NCBI RefSeq assembly: GCF_021018895.1
Contig: NC_079387.1
Location: forward strand, 11,532,542-11,596,541
Length of the DNA: 64,000 nt
Direction of reading: 5' to 3'
From: Seriola aureovittata
Lineage: Eukaryota; Chordata; Actinopteri; Carangiformes; Carangidae
In this document: positions 47,171 to 59,319 of the stretch, in pieces
How positions within the stretch are numbered: position 1 is the stretch's first letter
Layout of the letters: each line of letters begins with the position of its first letter
Translations under genes and position numbers: made by a program
Notes under the pieces: model-generated
What the model was told of the DNA's origin: nothing
The model's database searches: none
What the model saw: the letters and a program-made list of their open reading frames with translations, nothing else

Positions 47171-48784
47171 GTTGGAAATCAGTTCTCACACGTTGGACTG
47201 ACTCTGTAAAGCATTACGTTCAAAGCGCTTTGGACAGAGGGACGGCCCTGATGAAGGTGGACACGTTAAAAACATCAAGGACGATTTGGAAAAAAACGCA
47301 GCGTAAACGTAAAACCTTATGACAGTGTTGTGAAATATAAATTTGGATGCTTGATACTTTTTGCGGTGGCACTTTAAACATCGTGGAATAAGTCAGGGGG
47401 CAAAGGTCACGGCCACAGCAAGTGTACTGTGATATTCAGCTGAGGTGCATTAAAAAAGAGTAAATATCACAGTAATTTGATTTTCTTGGGTCGCAGCTGT
47501 TTGTGGTTGTTGGGGTTTAATGAGGAAATGATCATTAATTTGAACGATACGTTAAAGAAAATTCACAGTTGTTGTCATTAAAGATAACTTGTCCAAGTGC
47601 ATGCTGGGATAGAGTCAGTACGGATCAGAGCTGGACGGATGAGAGATGAACAGAAACATCCAGAAAGAGGTTCGTGAACTTGAGGTTAGATGAGGTTTTT
47701 CTGTGACTCATGACAGACTCTAACTTCTCAGTCTGAACTCTTCAGCTTTTTCTTCTGGTCTATTTTTCCTTATTGAAACTCGTCCCTCTCTCAGCCGTCC
47801 TTTGTTACCGTGGCGACTCCCCCCGCTGCCTTCAGTGGGTCTGACAAACCCACACAGGGTCACGGTGTTGTATCCACTCGAAGACGTCTCCTCCCTCTCT
47901 GCCTGACTGACGAACTCAAGTCTTTGTACTTTTGCAGAGGGGGGTGTGGGTGTCTCGCTCTGTCGTTTTCCCATCGTCTGACTTCGCCTGAAAACGAGCT
48001 CTTTATCACACGGAGAGGACTCTGGGAAAATGTTGCCATCTGAACTTCCTGTTATGGATCGCCATATCCTGAAGTTTTAATCGGAGGAGATAAGGTTTGA
48101 TGTTTTCATTTATTTCCAAAGAGTTTTAAACTTAAGCAGTGACACTGGATACTCTCTGTTTCACACTCTGTAGAGTAGAAAGTGAAGCTGATGGTGGGCT
48201 GAGGGGGGAGGGGGGAGGGGAGGGACACTGATTGATCTGCTTTTAGTAATGATTTTACAGCTGTTCAGATGACACCATCAACAAGCTGGAAACAGGTCAG
48301 TCCTCCATGACTACATCTGCGGATCTGCGTCAAGAGGGTGAACCTCAACTTTCCAATCGATTGTATTTTTAATAAGAAAGAGGAAGTTTTCAGCTTCTGC
48401 TGCTTTCAACAGAGGCTCGAGAGCTTTTGGAGTGAAATCCAGTCATAAAAACACTTTGACTTTTCCATTCAGAAATCAATCTGTTTCCACCTCCAGCTCT
48501 GGAGCGTCAGAAAGCAGCAGGACGCAGTGGCAGGCTGCAGGATAATGTATGTAAACTGTCTGGATGTGGGTGTAATGACACATTTCTTACTGACGGGGAA
48601 ACTCGATCACAGCTGACATCCCGACAACACAGCCAGCTCCGGCGGTAACACGAGCCGCGGCGAGGACGAGGACCGACATGAAACCTCGGCAGGCGGCCTC
48701 CTGCCCCCGTTCAGACTCAGCTGGGCGGCTGGAGAAAGGGAGCCTCCCCTCTTTCAACAATCCCCTCAGCCAGGCTCTCATTTC
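47171..48784. other. intron 2, no exon seen
   Basis: Unique sequence with a G-rich patch at 48198-48225. Nothing else is recognised. Confidence 0.3.
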
Positions 48785-48985
48785 CTAATCATGGGTTTCC
48801 CCTCCGTCTCTCAAATTGCAGGAAAAATGAGTGTAGTCCCTGAGCTTTCTGTTGTCAGGAGGATCAATCATGGCGGTGAAGTGAGTGATGAGAGATTAGC
48901 ACGATTCAGGGGCCTGATGGTGTTTGTTTTGGCAGCTTGTGTAGGAAATTCAGCAGTAAATTTCTTCTCTTGAGCATTTATATTC
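48785..48985. promoter_or_regulatory. candidate enhancer block, intron 2
   Basis: Complex sequence around GGATCAATCATGGCGG, GAGAGATTAGCACG and GGGGCCTGATGG. A 60-codon frame here lacks any family similarity. Confidence 0.35.
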
Positions 48986-49029
48986 AGGTTGTTTCCAGAG
49001 GTGGTCAGAGACGCTACTCTGCAGATTCT

Positions 49030-49285
49030 AATTTTACAGCATCACGCATGAGAAATAATCAAGGAATTAAGAGACATCCGTTCTTAATTATGAGATGTTG
49101 ATATTGCTTTGTTTGTCTCCTAATTATAAAGATAAACCTTTTGTAAATGTGTCAGTTTTCACATAATTTCTAGAAAATAAATCTCATAATTATGAAATCT
49201 TATATTTTTGAGGATGTTTTATAATTATGAGAAAAAATTGTATTATAATTATAAATTACAAAATGCTTACTCATAATAATTCAAA
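49030..49285. repeat. degenerate ATAATTATGAGA repeat
   Basis: TTAATTATGAGAT, CATAATTATGAAAT, TATAATTATGAGA and TATTATAATTATAAATT occur within 250 bases. They look like a decayed tandem array of a unit common in fish DNA. Confidence 0.5.
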
Positions 49286-49549
49286 TAAAACGTCTCCTTT
49301 GTTTTCCAATGCGTATAATCCACCAGCTGACCTCACTGCGTATCTGTGTTAGTTTGTTACGTGCCAACAAACAGTAATGGATACAATGCCAAGATAAAAG
49401 CAAGTAATAAATGGATCTGCTGTGACTCTGAAAGCTGACATGCTGATTTCTTCTGCAGTATTTGTAGCTGTGACGCCGGCGTGCAGTTTCTGCACGGCCT
49501 CTCGTTCGGTCAGGAAGCTAATAGCTCTTTTAGACTAATTGTTGTCCTG

Positions 49550-50115
49550 ATGTGCTTTGTCTTGGAGCCATTGGTGGTGTTTGCACGAGCTAATTAGCCA
49601 CCAAACCAGGCCAAGCGAGGACCGAAATAAGGTCAGGAAATATGTGTATTAGCGCCGCGCTCATTTCTACCATCTCTTTCTTAATAAGTCGATACACGAG
49701 TCACAGGAAACTCATTAGACGGGACTTTTAAGATGAATCACTGTAATGATGCTTCATGGAGTTTTTTTTGGTCAGCAATATGTGGCGGGAACAAAGTTGA
49801 AAGGCGGTTTATATTCCATGTTTTGTTCCACTTCAAGAGGGACGCTTGTTGGTTTGAAATCGTGTGCTTGATCCCTGCAGTTGAAGAGTTGCTAAAACAC
49901 AGCTTGTTTTCTCCTCTTCTGCAAACGCTTTTGTCCTGGTCCGATTTGCTGAGACGAGACGAGATGAGGTGCGAGTCAGCATTTAATTGTGCGCTGTGCT
50001 CTCATTGTGTGAGGCGGCCTCTTCTTCTTCTTCTCTCCCCAGCTAAGCACTTTATCATTACACACTGCAATGTTTGCCGGGCTTTGTGGTCCTCGCCGTC
50101 CCCATTCAGCGGCTG
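49550..50115. promoter_or_regulatory. candidate enhancer block, intron 2
   Basis: Complex sequence with GAGCTAATTAGCCACC (palindrome at 49589-49598), TGTATTAGCGCCGCG, CTTAATAAGTCG, GAATCACTGTAATGATGC and GGTTTATATTCC. The 3' part (50035-50115) is also complex. Confidence 0.4.
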
Positions 50116-50239
50116 AATGGTGCAGGTCAGAGGTGGCCCACTGGGGATGAGATGCAGGAGAGAGGGAGGAGGAGGCGGCTCCAGGCCTCAACAGAATCCA
50201 GAGCCAGATCAATACCTCGCCTCGCCGAGGAGCTCAGTG

Positions 50240-50330
50240 TGCTGGACGACAGTGTGTGTGTCTGCAGCCTGGACAGAGTCAGTGCACAGGCAGGTCACAG
50301 GTTCGACTCCCGACCTCAGTCCTGAATGCA
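50240..50330 (+). mobile_element. tRNA-like SINE relic
   Basis: AGGTCACAGGTTCGACTCCC matches a Pol III B-box (GGTTCGANTCC) and lies after a diverged leader from about 50245. The fold needed for a tRNA gene is not evident, so a SINE head is more likely. Confidence 0.35.
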
Positions 50331-53300
50331 CATGTCCAGTGGTTCTTTTACTCAAGTGGTAAAGTACTACAGTATAATATAGTACTTTAGAGGCACATTT
50401 CAGAGGGAAGTATTTACTGCATTTCTTACATATAAAACAGAGAAAATGAAGATTATTATTAATAAATGGTCCCTCCAGGATTTTTTCTGGCTTTTTTTGT
50501 GGGATTGTTGCAGCTAAAAAATGATTTCACAGCATTTTCTTTAACATTTCTATTCTATTTCTATTTCTACGAACAAACGACGTATTGTATGTTGTAGTCA
50601 GAAAGACATTGTCAGCCGAGTGTGAACGAGGAGAAGAAGAGTAGTTTGGAGCTTTCACAGCTGGAGATTCCTCTCCTCGACTTTCTGCTCAGGCACCCAA
50701 AGATCCGCCAGAACAAATGTTTCATCAAGTCCACTTCTCTTAAACTGCTTTGTTCCTCGTAAAAACGACTCCTCCTCTCTTACATCTCCATGTTGCGGCA
50801 GCTGTCTTTACTCACAGACAAATAGCTTCATGACAGTGGGATTTGCGTGCTTTGGCATGGAGCGTAACAACAGACCCAAAAGCTGCTTCTGAAGAATGTG
50901 TTCACGGTTAAGAGTTCTACTTTTAGACCTTTTCTTCTTCAGCTCTTTTCTCTTCTGCGACTCCGTGCAGTCCATCAGACCACATACATGTTTCACCCCA
51001 GGCCTTGTGGTTAAACTGAACCAAACAACCTCCTGTTTGATGCCCACAACTCTCCTGACGAAGTTCCTGCTCATCAGCAAAATATCTGCCGTTTAAAATC
51101 AAAGTCTGGATTGAAGATGAGTCATCGGAGCTTTTACCATCGGGGCCTGAAATCTGGACTTTGTTCAGTCTCATCTTTTAATTCGTCACGTAACAGTTCA
51201 GTCAATCATTTTTAATGAAGTGCTCTTAGTTTCCACTGAAGCTGTTTTCAGGTTTTCACAAACTCAATGTATTTGAACTTTTATTTGCTTTATTCTTGAT
51301 GGTTATGAAGTTTGTTTTTCTGTATAAAACTGTGACACTTCATCAGAATAACTGTTTGCCTCTTCAGCTTCTTCCACACCAGCAGAAGTGCTTGTTGGGG
51401 TTTTGTAAACTGGTGACGTTCACAGCACTTAAATATTTTAAAACAGGATTAACGTTTACAGACGAGCACTTGCGAGGATTGTTGAGATATTTGAGACGTG
51501 AGAAATGTTGGTTTTATCCACTCTGGAGAACACGTTGGAAAAGTTTCATGTTCACACATGACTCTTTAAAGTCCAGGGATGTTGCTCTGGATGGAATTTA
51601 AATCATAGGTTTAGTTGAATCCAGTCTGAATCGGGCTTTAGTGTCGATGTAAGGCCAAAGAGCAGCAGAGTTTTCAGATTCAGGTGAGGACGTGGTGCGA
51701 GGACACCGCTGGACGTGTCTCTCCACCAGAAGGCATCAGTGCAGACAGACCCACTGAATCAGAGCTGTAGTGTCTCACAGGGTGTAATCACACCTACGGT
51801 CCCTTTTCCTCATGTTTTAACCTTTGAAGCAAAGTTTGTGTTTACGAAACGCTTCGCTTCACTCTGCTCAATTACAAGCCAGCTGAGGCTCGTAAACTAA
51901 ACTCACATCAAGCCCCGAGTCGCCTGTTTATGGGAGAGTTTTTGTAACGTGTCATCGCACCGGGCAGAGATTTCAGCGGTGAGAGACGTCAAAACAAATC
52001 AGTCCAGATCTTGTAATTTTATCTCAAAGTGAGGGGAGCTCAGTGTTGCAGGTCCTCCTCTCTGCTGTTCAGGATGAGACGATACTGTCGTGTAACTCAG
52101 CTGCTTCGTCTCCGTCCCATGAACTCATTCTTTGGTTGAGTTTCCTGGAATCAGAGCACATTGAGTTCTGTCTGGTTTCCTTGGTGCACTCACAATGAAA
52201 AGGAAATGTAGTACTAGTACGTGACCAATAATAGGAATAACGCATTGACTGATATGAGATGGTGCGTTCAGGGCCACATGGGAAGAAGGTCCTCTGCAGC
52301 GGGAAAGTGCTCATCAGGATTAGAAAGTCAATTCCCTTTAGGTTTGTCTCCTTCTCTTCATTGTTTTCTCTCAAGCCGTCTCCCACATGCTTCTCTTTAA
52401 CAGAGAAAGAAGGAGAGAGGAGGGAGGAGTATTGTTAGGGAAAGGTCATTTTGAAGTGTGTGTGAATGAAGAGGTCTTTGTGTGGAGGCAGAGTCCGGAG
52501 TGAGAAGACAAAGGCCACGATGGTGGGAGGGAGGGAGGGATCGGAGAGGGACGGTCCGACCACATGATGGCTCCTCTGCGGTATCAGTTTGCAGATTCCG
52601 ATTTCCTACAGACTATCTTGTGTTTTATTGTGGGAGGTTCGTGCTCCATCAGAGGCCTCGTCCTTGATGCTTCTGGGAATGTGGGAGTTTACGTTCTGCA
52701 GTCACTCACACGGGACAACGGGTAAAACTGACATTCAGATATGGTGAAAAATAAAAGCTGAATAATTTAGAATCAGTCGTGATCTGTACAGTGAGGTGAA
52801 CGGGCTGATGTGGGGCTCAGTGTGGCTTCTGTTGTTTCTGCCACATTCATCATGTTTCTGCCGACAGCTTCCATATGCTGAGATGATGCTTTTAATTTGA
52901 AGGACTCAGACTCAGAGTGTTGTTGCTGCTGCAGAAAGCTGAAGGTCATATAGACATGGTTAAAATATGAAGATTTCTTCTGTATGTTTGTAAATATATC
53001 TTGTAGTTTTTTATGTTTTCCTCAGAAAACAGTGCATTTGGTTCGTTAACTGTCCTCAAACCTTTCTAAAGAACAGAACTGCTTCACGCTTCAGAAAGTC
53101 ACTCCTCGTTCCCTCAGATTTCCCACCTGGCTCAGAGATTTGAAACAAAGCTTCTTCAGGTTTCCTGCTGCGGCCTCAGTGTGTCTGTTTGAAGACGTTT
53201 ATTCGAGATGAAGAGGTGCGACCCGTCTTCAGAGGGCTGAGGAAGTCAGCCAGAGGCCTGTTCTCCATCACACACAACAGCACAATGTCAAACAAACACA

Positions 53301-53745
53301 GCCAACAGTAAAATAAAGCTGGTTAGGAGAGCGGAGCCGGGGGAGCAGCTGGGTCAAAAATAGAGGCGGTCCTGCTTCAGCAGATTGAGTCAGGCGTGCA
53401 GTGGAGTGTTTATCGACACGGGAGGCGGCCGAGTGCTGACGCCACAACACGGACCTACGTCTATTTTGGTCGATCGAACTGGAGGTCCGCCCCCCTCGGT
53501 GACAACCGGGGGATTGCTGAGGTCTTCTTCTTCCACCTGCGACGTATTCATCACCACGACCAATAAGACGAGGTGCATCACTCAAAAGATTCCCCCCGTG
53601 TTCCCTCTCTCTCGTTGTTCTTTCCCTCCTCCACATCTGTATCTGCAGAGGCCTGCGCCTCATTAAGACTTCACAACAAGACCCTCACTGAGCTAATGTG
53701 TGAAAGTGACTCGCCCGTGCTCAGGTGTTATTCTTAGCTCAGGTT
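50331..53745. other. intron 2, no exon seen
   Basis: Unique sequence, with a 131-codon minus-strand frame near 53268-53663 that resembles nothing I know and is probably chance. Confidence 0.3.
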
Positions 53746-53770
53746 CCCCCCCCCCCCCCCCCCCCCCCCC
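53746..53770 (-). repeat. poly-C tract (25)
   Basis: Twenty-five uninterrupted Cs. Confidence 0.9.
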
Positions 53771-53814
53771 ACCCTCCCTCCTCATTTTGGAGAAGAACTA
53801 GGTCTTTGTTTAAT

Positions 53815-54250
53815 TTACAGATGGCCCATTGGAGTAATTTCCCATTCAGCTGCTCGACTAGTCCGGGGTGAGGCATAATCCCAGGCGCCCCCCTAGCAAG
53901 GGTGCCAGCGGGGTAATATGGATGTTAGCTGGGGAGCACGGTGACAGCCCCAGAAGCGACGATTTAATTCATTGTATTTTAATTATCGCTCTCGTTCACC
54001 AGCCACAGGCCTTTTCTTTGGCTCCCTGCGACAGCAAACCTTTATCACAGCCCGTCGAAGAAGATAATAAACTTTTGCTTTAAGGTAATTACTTAATCTG
54101 GACAAACCTGTGTGTTAAGCAGTGCTATTAAGCGAGGGGGTGATAAATCAGGCATGCATTGGAGGTGGGTGATTACTCGACGGTGCAATCAGTCTTTGAA
54201 CCCTCGCAGTCTTTTAAGTACCTAAATTACACAAACAGCATGCTAACAAC
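53815..54250. promoter_or_regulatory. candidate enhancer block, intron 2 (strong)
   Basis: About 430 bp of complex unique sequence. It holds GGCCCATTGGAGTAATTTCC, GACGATTTAATTCATTG, TTTTAATTATCGC, CTTTATCACAGC, GATAATAAAC, GGTAATTACTTAATC and GGCATGCATTGG. The motif density and lack of repeats set it apart from both flanks. Confidence 0.45.
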
Positions 54251-54468
54251 ATGCTGCTGGTGACACGGCGAGCAGAGGAGGCCCATCAGCAGCAGCGCCG
54301 CCGCCTCGTTTGGTTAATGCCAGCCGCCGCGCGCTCACCTTCAGCCCAGTGATGCATGGAGGTTATTAGCACGTGGCCTGAGCACAGCTGTCGAAGACTG
54401 ATAAGTAACTCTGCCTCGTGGTGGTTTGCCACCAGGGCCACCTCGCTGCAGCCACACTGTGGTTTAGC

Positions 54469-54528
54469 ATGGATGGATGGATGGATGGATGGATGGATGG
54501 ATGGATGGATGGATGGACGGACGGATGG
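54469..54528 (+). repeat. (ATGG)n microsatellite
   Basis: About 14 units, the last few with GACGG variants. Confidence 0.95.
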
Positions 54529-54654
54529 AGGACTGGTTGTAGCCAACTGGACCAATAGGCAGCAGCACGGTGACTAGAGAGAGTTCAAAAACTTCTTAAT
54601 CCCTAATTTTCTCTTAAATTCCTCAGAGAGAAAAGTGTTCATACATTTTATAAT

Positions 54655-54695
54655 AAATATATACTACATGGCCAAAAGTATACGGACACTCCAGC
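54655..54695. mobile_element. Tc1/mariner-type terminal repeat relic
   Basis: ACTACATGGCCAAAAGTATA followed by CGGACACTCC is the terminal inverted repeat of a mariner-like MITE family I recall in fishes. It is preceded by TATAT, consistent with a TA target. I did not find the opposite end, so this is a solo or truncated terminus. Confidence 0.45.
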
Positions 54696-55015
54696 TGATG
54701 TGATGTGTGATCAGCTGGTGAAAACTTTGAGTAAGACACATGATTCCTGTTTGTTTTCCTCTCTCTCTGATTGAAGAAACTGGTGATTGAACTGAACTCA
54801 CCTCCTCCTGCTCTGATTCCTATTTTCTGGGAAACGTCCTCTGCTGAACAGGAAGTGATGCATTTTACATTTGTTTCGTGCATTCGTTAAAGCAGACGGA
54901 GAAGAACTGTTGTCACGTGAAGATGTCACAATCAAACAGCTTGTGTGCAGCGGTCTGTGTATTCAGGACGTGATCCAACTTTTTCTGCTGCAATTTCCTG
55001 TGAGGATCTTCAAAG

Positions 55016-55034
55016 CCCCCCCCCCCCCCCCCCC
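55016..55034 (-). repeat. poly-C tract (19)
   Basis: Nineteen uninterrupted Cs. Confidence 0.9.
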
Positions 55035-55873
55035 TCCTCACAGAGTGAGTAAGACAGAAAGGATTTCACTGCAGAGGTCTGACATCTTTTGGTGTAAATA
55101 CTTTTATCACTGAAAACTGGGACTCTTTACTGGCTGTTACAGTGTAAACCGCTGACGGGGTCGGACTGATGATCTCTTCATCCGACGTTCAAGGTCACAG
55201 AGTTTCTCCGAGAAAGGCAGGAAAGACCGACAACTACTGACCAGAGGTGGAATGTAAAATAACGTCGAAGCCATGAAAGTAATCCAGAGTTGACCAACAC
55301 AAAAGGTTTGGATATATATATAAGATTGTGTTAGTGTGGATTCTGCTGAGTCAGGGAGCGTCCACAAAGATTCGGTCTCTCTTCATGGACAAATATACTA
55401 CATTTCATACATGTGGCTTCCTCAGTCACCTCTGCCGTTAAGTTACTACGATTGAACGCTGAAAATCAGTTTGAAATCAGTGGACGTTTGGTTTGAATTT
55501 TGTTTTGACATCAACTTCTTATAAGCTTCCAAAAATTCAAACAACTGATTAGACAAAACCTCTTGGAAGTCAGTTCACTTCAAACAAAGCGCTTGTCAGA
55601 TCAATGAACAGAGTCTGGACCCCTCCCCCACACATTTCTAACACTGGAATTCAAAGGTTGGGTCCAACATCTTTTTCTTTTTACTTTCCAAAACAACTTC
55701 CATCACAGCTGAGAAGCCTCCCATCTCCTGAGGAGAGCTCTGATACGATCACTAACATCTGCTGCTTCCATCGCTGTTACTGGAGCCACAGTTTCAGGCC
55801 TAAATGTTGCTCATACTAAACTTTAAACGAGCTGCAGTGAAACAGGAAAACACTGTTTCTGCTGTGTGCATAC
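55035..55873. other. intron 2, nothing recognised
   Basis: Unique sequence, no exon or repeat family seen. Confidence 0.3.
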
Positions 55874-55893
55874 GGGGGGGGGGGGGGGGGGGG
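55874..55893 (+). repeat. poly-G tract (20)
   Basis: Twenty uninterrupted Gs. Confidence 0.9.
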
Positions 55894-56059
55894 TGACTTT
55901 GAAAAACTGTAGTCGGCCAACAGCAGCGCTCCACCAGACGCTAAAACAAATGTTAGCAAGCAAAGACTAATAGATGGCTGGAGCCTAAGCGGGTGCTCGG
56001 CAGCCCCGCCTGACGCTGCGTACGCCCCGGGGGGGATCTGGGCCCAGTGAATCAGGTAA

Positions 56060-56285
56060 ATGTGCCTCTTGAACTCTCATGAGCGCTCGCCTTTTGTTCT
56101 TCCTGTGGCGGCAGAACAATGGCGCTGTCTCGGTGATGGAATAAGCCCGCGTGGTCAATCCCCCGGCCAGGACACCGGGGCCGAGCCGCCTGGCCCCGGG
56201 CCCGGGGCCTCAGAGGAAAGCTCAGCCTGGATGATGGGCCGGATACCTGACAAGGTGACGATGACTGGCTGAATTACTTCCTCCA
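56060..56285. promoter_or_regulatory. candidate enhancer block, intron 2
   Basis: Complex GC-rich sequence with GGCAGAACAATGGCGC (a SOX site, AACAATGG at 56115-56122), CGTGGTCAATCCC, an imperfect GC palindrome GGCCCCGGGCCCGGGGCC near 56191-56208, and GATGATGGGCCGG. Confidence 0.4.
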
Positions 56286-57040
56286 GGTCCAACGTGTCCA
56301 AACTGGAAGGGTCATTCTTGTAGAGAAATCTGAGCCAGAAACCTCTGTAACATCAGACTCTCACTGTTGAGGGATATTCATCAAGTTTTCTCTGGCTAAA
56401 CAAACTGAACTTTCTGTTACTCTGCATTTAATGAGGAGGAAAACATCACGTGCACGATCTGATCTGAGGTGGAGAAGCTCCATTTCTCTCATTTATACAC
56501 AGCGAACTAACTTTCCCATTGTCCCACTCAGAGTGTTTCGTAGGCAGAGCTCCATCTCGTCTTTATTCCCATTTCTAAAATTTCATTAGTTACCTTCTGT
56601 CTTTTCTTTTCTTCTTTCCCTCATTTTCTCCTTCCGTCTTTAATTTGTTCTTTCCTTGTTTTATCTCTTTTCCAACCTCCTTTGCTTCTTTCCTTCCTTC
56701 GTTCCTGTTTGTGACGTGAGTATTTGTTTTATTTGCTCAGTGTGTTTCAGTCTTTTATTCTTTTAATTGAAGGTATTATCTCATGAGTCTCTGCAGATAA
56801 AAGACGATTCTAACTTTGCCTTCTACTTGCAGTTGAGTGTTTTTGCTGCACTGTTGCACCATGACCTTTACACAAGCAAAGGATTTAAAGACGTCGTCCT
56901 CTCCTCTCTAACCATCATGTTTTGGTGACCCAGATTTAGCAGCTCTTTGTCGTCCCCCCCCCTTGACCCCCTCTTATAATTCACCCCCAGCTGTTATGAA
57001 TGGTGCATTAACTCGAGCTGCTCCTTGAATGGGGCCCTTT

Positions 57041-57041
<1 letters not shown>
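56286..57041. other. intron 2, nothing recognised
   Basis: Pyrimidine-rich at 56590-56705, otherwise unique sequence. No exon is seen. Confidence 0.3.
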
Positions 57042-57077
<36 letters not shown>

Positions 57078-57083
57078 TCTCTC
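57042..57083. repeat. (CT)n microsatellite
   Basis: About 20 CT units with one CC interruption. Confidence 0.95.
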
Positions 57084-57210
57084 ACATACATCCTCCCTAC
57101 GACGCTCCACTCAGCCGACACAGTGTACAGAGTCACACACGGGGTAATTATACCAGACTACAATTACAATGGAGGAGGCCTGGGACAGAGAGGGCAGTCA
57201 GTTTGGTCAC

Positions 57211-57930
57211 AGAGAGGGAGGGAGGGAGGGAGGGAGGAAGGAAGGAAGGATAGAGATACAGACAGAAAAAAATGGATAGAGATAGGTATAATGGAAAAAT
57301 AGATACAAATAGAAATAGAGATAAAGATTGATATAAAAAGACAGAATTAATGGTGTTATATAGAAATAAATAAAGAGAGAAAGTGATATAGGCAAAAAAC
57401 AAGATAAAGAGATAGAGCTAGAAACAGAGATAAATAAGGAGAGATAAAGGACAAGGACACAGATGATTAGAAAGAGAGAGATAGTGACACAGATGAAGAT
57501 AAATAAGACAGTTGAACACAGAGACACAGAGATAGAGATATATGAAAATAATGACAGAGATAGAAACAGATGGAGATGAATGATAAAGACAGATTCAGCT
57601 ACAGATTGAAGAGATATAGAGACAGTGGGAGGAATAGATAGAAACAAGTAGAGATAGGAATAAAGAGATCAAGAGATAAATAAAATAGAGATAAATAAAT
57701 AGAGTAAAAATGGAGTGTGGCAGAAATAGAGAGAGTGATACAGAGGTATACATTTAGAGATTTTAAAGAACATACAAATAGAAACTGAGATATAGAAAGA
57801 GACTGAAAAATAGATATAACGATAAAAGTAAACAGAGATAGAGAGACTGATAGACACAGATAGAAATAGTGGTTGATGTAAAGTTAGAGATGTAGAAATC
57901 AGTAGATGTAAGAATAGAGACAGACTTCCC
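57211..57930. repeat. GGGA/GGAA repeats passing into a degenerate GATA-type array
   Basis: 57211-57249 is (GGGA)n then (GGAA)n. From 57249 to about 57930 the strand is A/G-rich with constant returns of GATAGAGATA, AGAAATAGAGATA and similar strings. The minus-strand Leu/Ser/Ile/Tyr frames are products of this repeat, not membrane proteins. Confidence 0.85.
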
Positions 57931-57950
57931 TCTGCTGCAGATTGGACCTG

Positions 57951-58000
57951 TTGTCACGTGTTGTCACGTGTTGTCACGTGTTGTCACGTGTTGTCCGGTG
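57951..58000 (+). repeat. 10-bp tandem repeat carrying CACGTG E-boxes
   Basis: TTGTCACGTG is repeated exactly four times (57951-57990), with a fifth variant copy, TTGTCCGGTG. Each perfect unit contains the palindromic E-box CACGTG, so the four sites are spaced 10 bp apart, close to one helical turn. Confidence 0.95.
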
Positions 58001-59015
58001 AAACCACCGTTGTCTTGGTAATCAATTCGTTTTCAAGCAGTTTCCTGCTTCTGGTTTCTGAGCAGAGAATTTGCTGGTTTACATTTCAGTCATTCACTTT
58101 AAATTGAATTCATTTATTTTGACAGTTCATATCTACAAGATTAAGAGGCAGCATTCAGATTAATTGATGATGAAAATAATCCTAAATTGTAGCCTAGTAA
58201 ATTTCCTTTGGGATGATAATATTTCTGATTTATATCAGGTATAAGTTCCTCCTCCAACCTTTTTTACTAAAAACATCTGGAAGCATAAAATCCTGTGGTG
58301 GTTCTGCTTTGCTTTCACACCACAGACAATCTGCACCAGAGTCCGACTGCAACTGGACGGTGATCCACCTTTTTCAGGTGTTGTCAGTTGAGCTTTCACA
58401 CCGGCCTCGATCAACGAATCAAACAGGAAAAAGCAGCGGTTTGTTGAAACTGCTCTGGTCAGATCAGGTGTCAGAGCAGCCACAATAATAAATCTAAGAA
58501 GTGGATTTGCAGAAACGCCACAGTAATGAGCAGCGAGTGACAAAGATGAGGATCCAGAATCCACAAGATGTGATTCATAAAAATGTTCACTGTCCCTTAT
58601 TTGGCGACAGGAAGCTGACTTCCTCAGCAGAGCCTCTGAATCATGTCTTCTTCCAAACTAAACACGGCTCAGACGGCGGCGTGATGAGGGAAACTGACGC
58701 CGCTGTTGAGACCAAGCTGGTCGCCTGAAGGAATCCAGCCCCGTCCCATCAGGCCTCGGTGGCGCTGTGCAGACTGAAAATGAGGTAAAAAGGGCTATTT
58801 CTGCAGGCGTTCGGGGACCGGGCCTGTCCGTCAGGCTGTCAGGGTGCAGAGTGAGAGGAATGGACCTGGAATGCTGACTCACTCAGGTCCCGGGCCCCTG
58901 GGAGCCCCGGGAGGCCCCGTTATCCCCGCTCGCCGCTCGGCCGAGAGCAGATAATGATCCGTGGCCCTGACCCCTCCGCTCCGAAAATCCCAGGTCACCC
59001 CGCAAGAGTCCCGCT

Positions 59016-59018
<3 letters not shown>
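58001..59018. other. intron 2; MITE-like end at 58155 and a GC-rich block at 58790-59000
   Basis: GATTAATTGATGATGAAAAT then AATTGTAGCC (about 58158-58192) matches one end of the MITE-like family. 58790-59000 is complex and GC-rich and may be regulatory. No exon is seen. Confidence 0.3.
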
Positions 59019-59063
<45 letters not shown>

Positions 59064-59077
59064 TGAGTGAGTGAGAG
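59019..59077. repeat. (GT)n passing into (GAGT)n
   Basis: About 21 GT units, then GAGT units. Confidence 0.95.
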
Positions 59078-59319
59078 ACACAGGAAGAATTTTAATGCAG
59101 TCCAGATATCAGCTGGCTCACCTCTCCCTCCATCTTTTTCTTCCTCTTGTCTTCTCCGATCCGGCAGCTCGGAGACGAGACACACCAGGTTGCAATTAAC
59201 AGGATCTGAAAACTGTAGCAAGGGCGAGCGAGGGAGGACATGATGAAGGAAATGCAGAGAGAGAGAGGGCGGGGGGGTTAGGCAATGCCCTCATGGAGCT
59301 TTTCCAAAATAAAAACCTG

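Noticed and set aside
50295..50320. Possible tRNA gene (perfect-looking B-box)
   Set aside because: I could not find a matching A-box or cloverleaf; a SINE head is more likely.
57148..57957. Leu/Ser/Ile/Tyr-rich minus-strand frames resembling membrane proteins
   Set aside because: They arise from the GATA/GAGA-type repeat.
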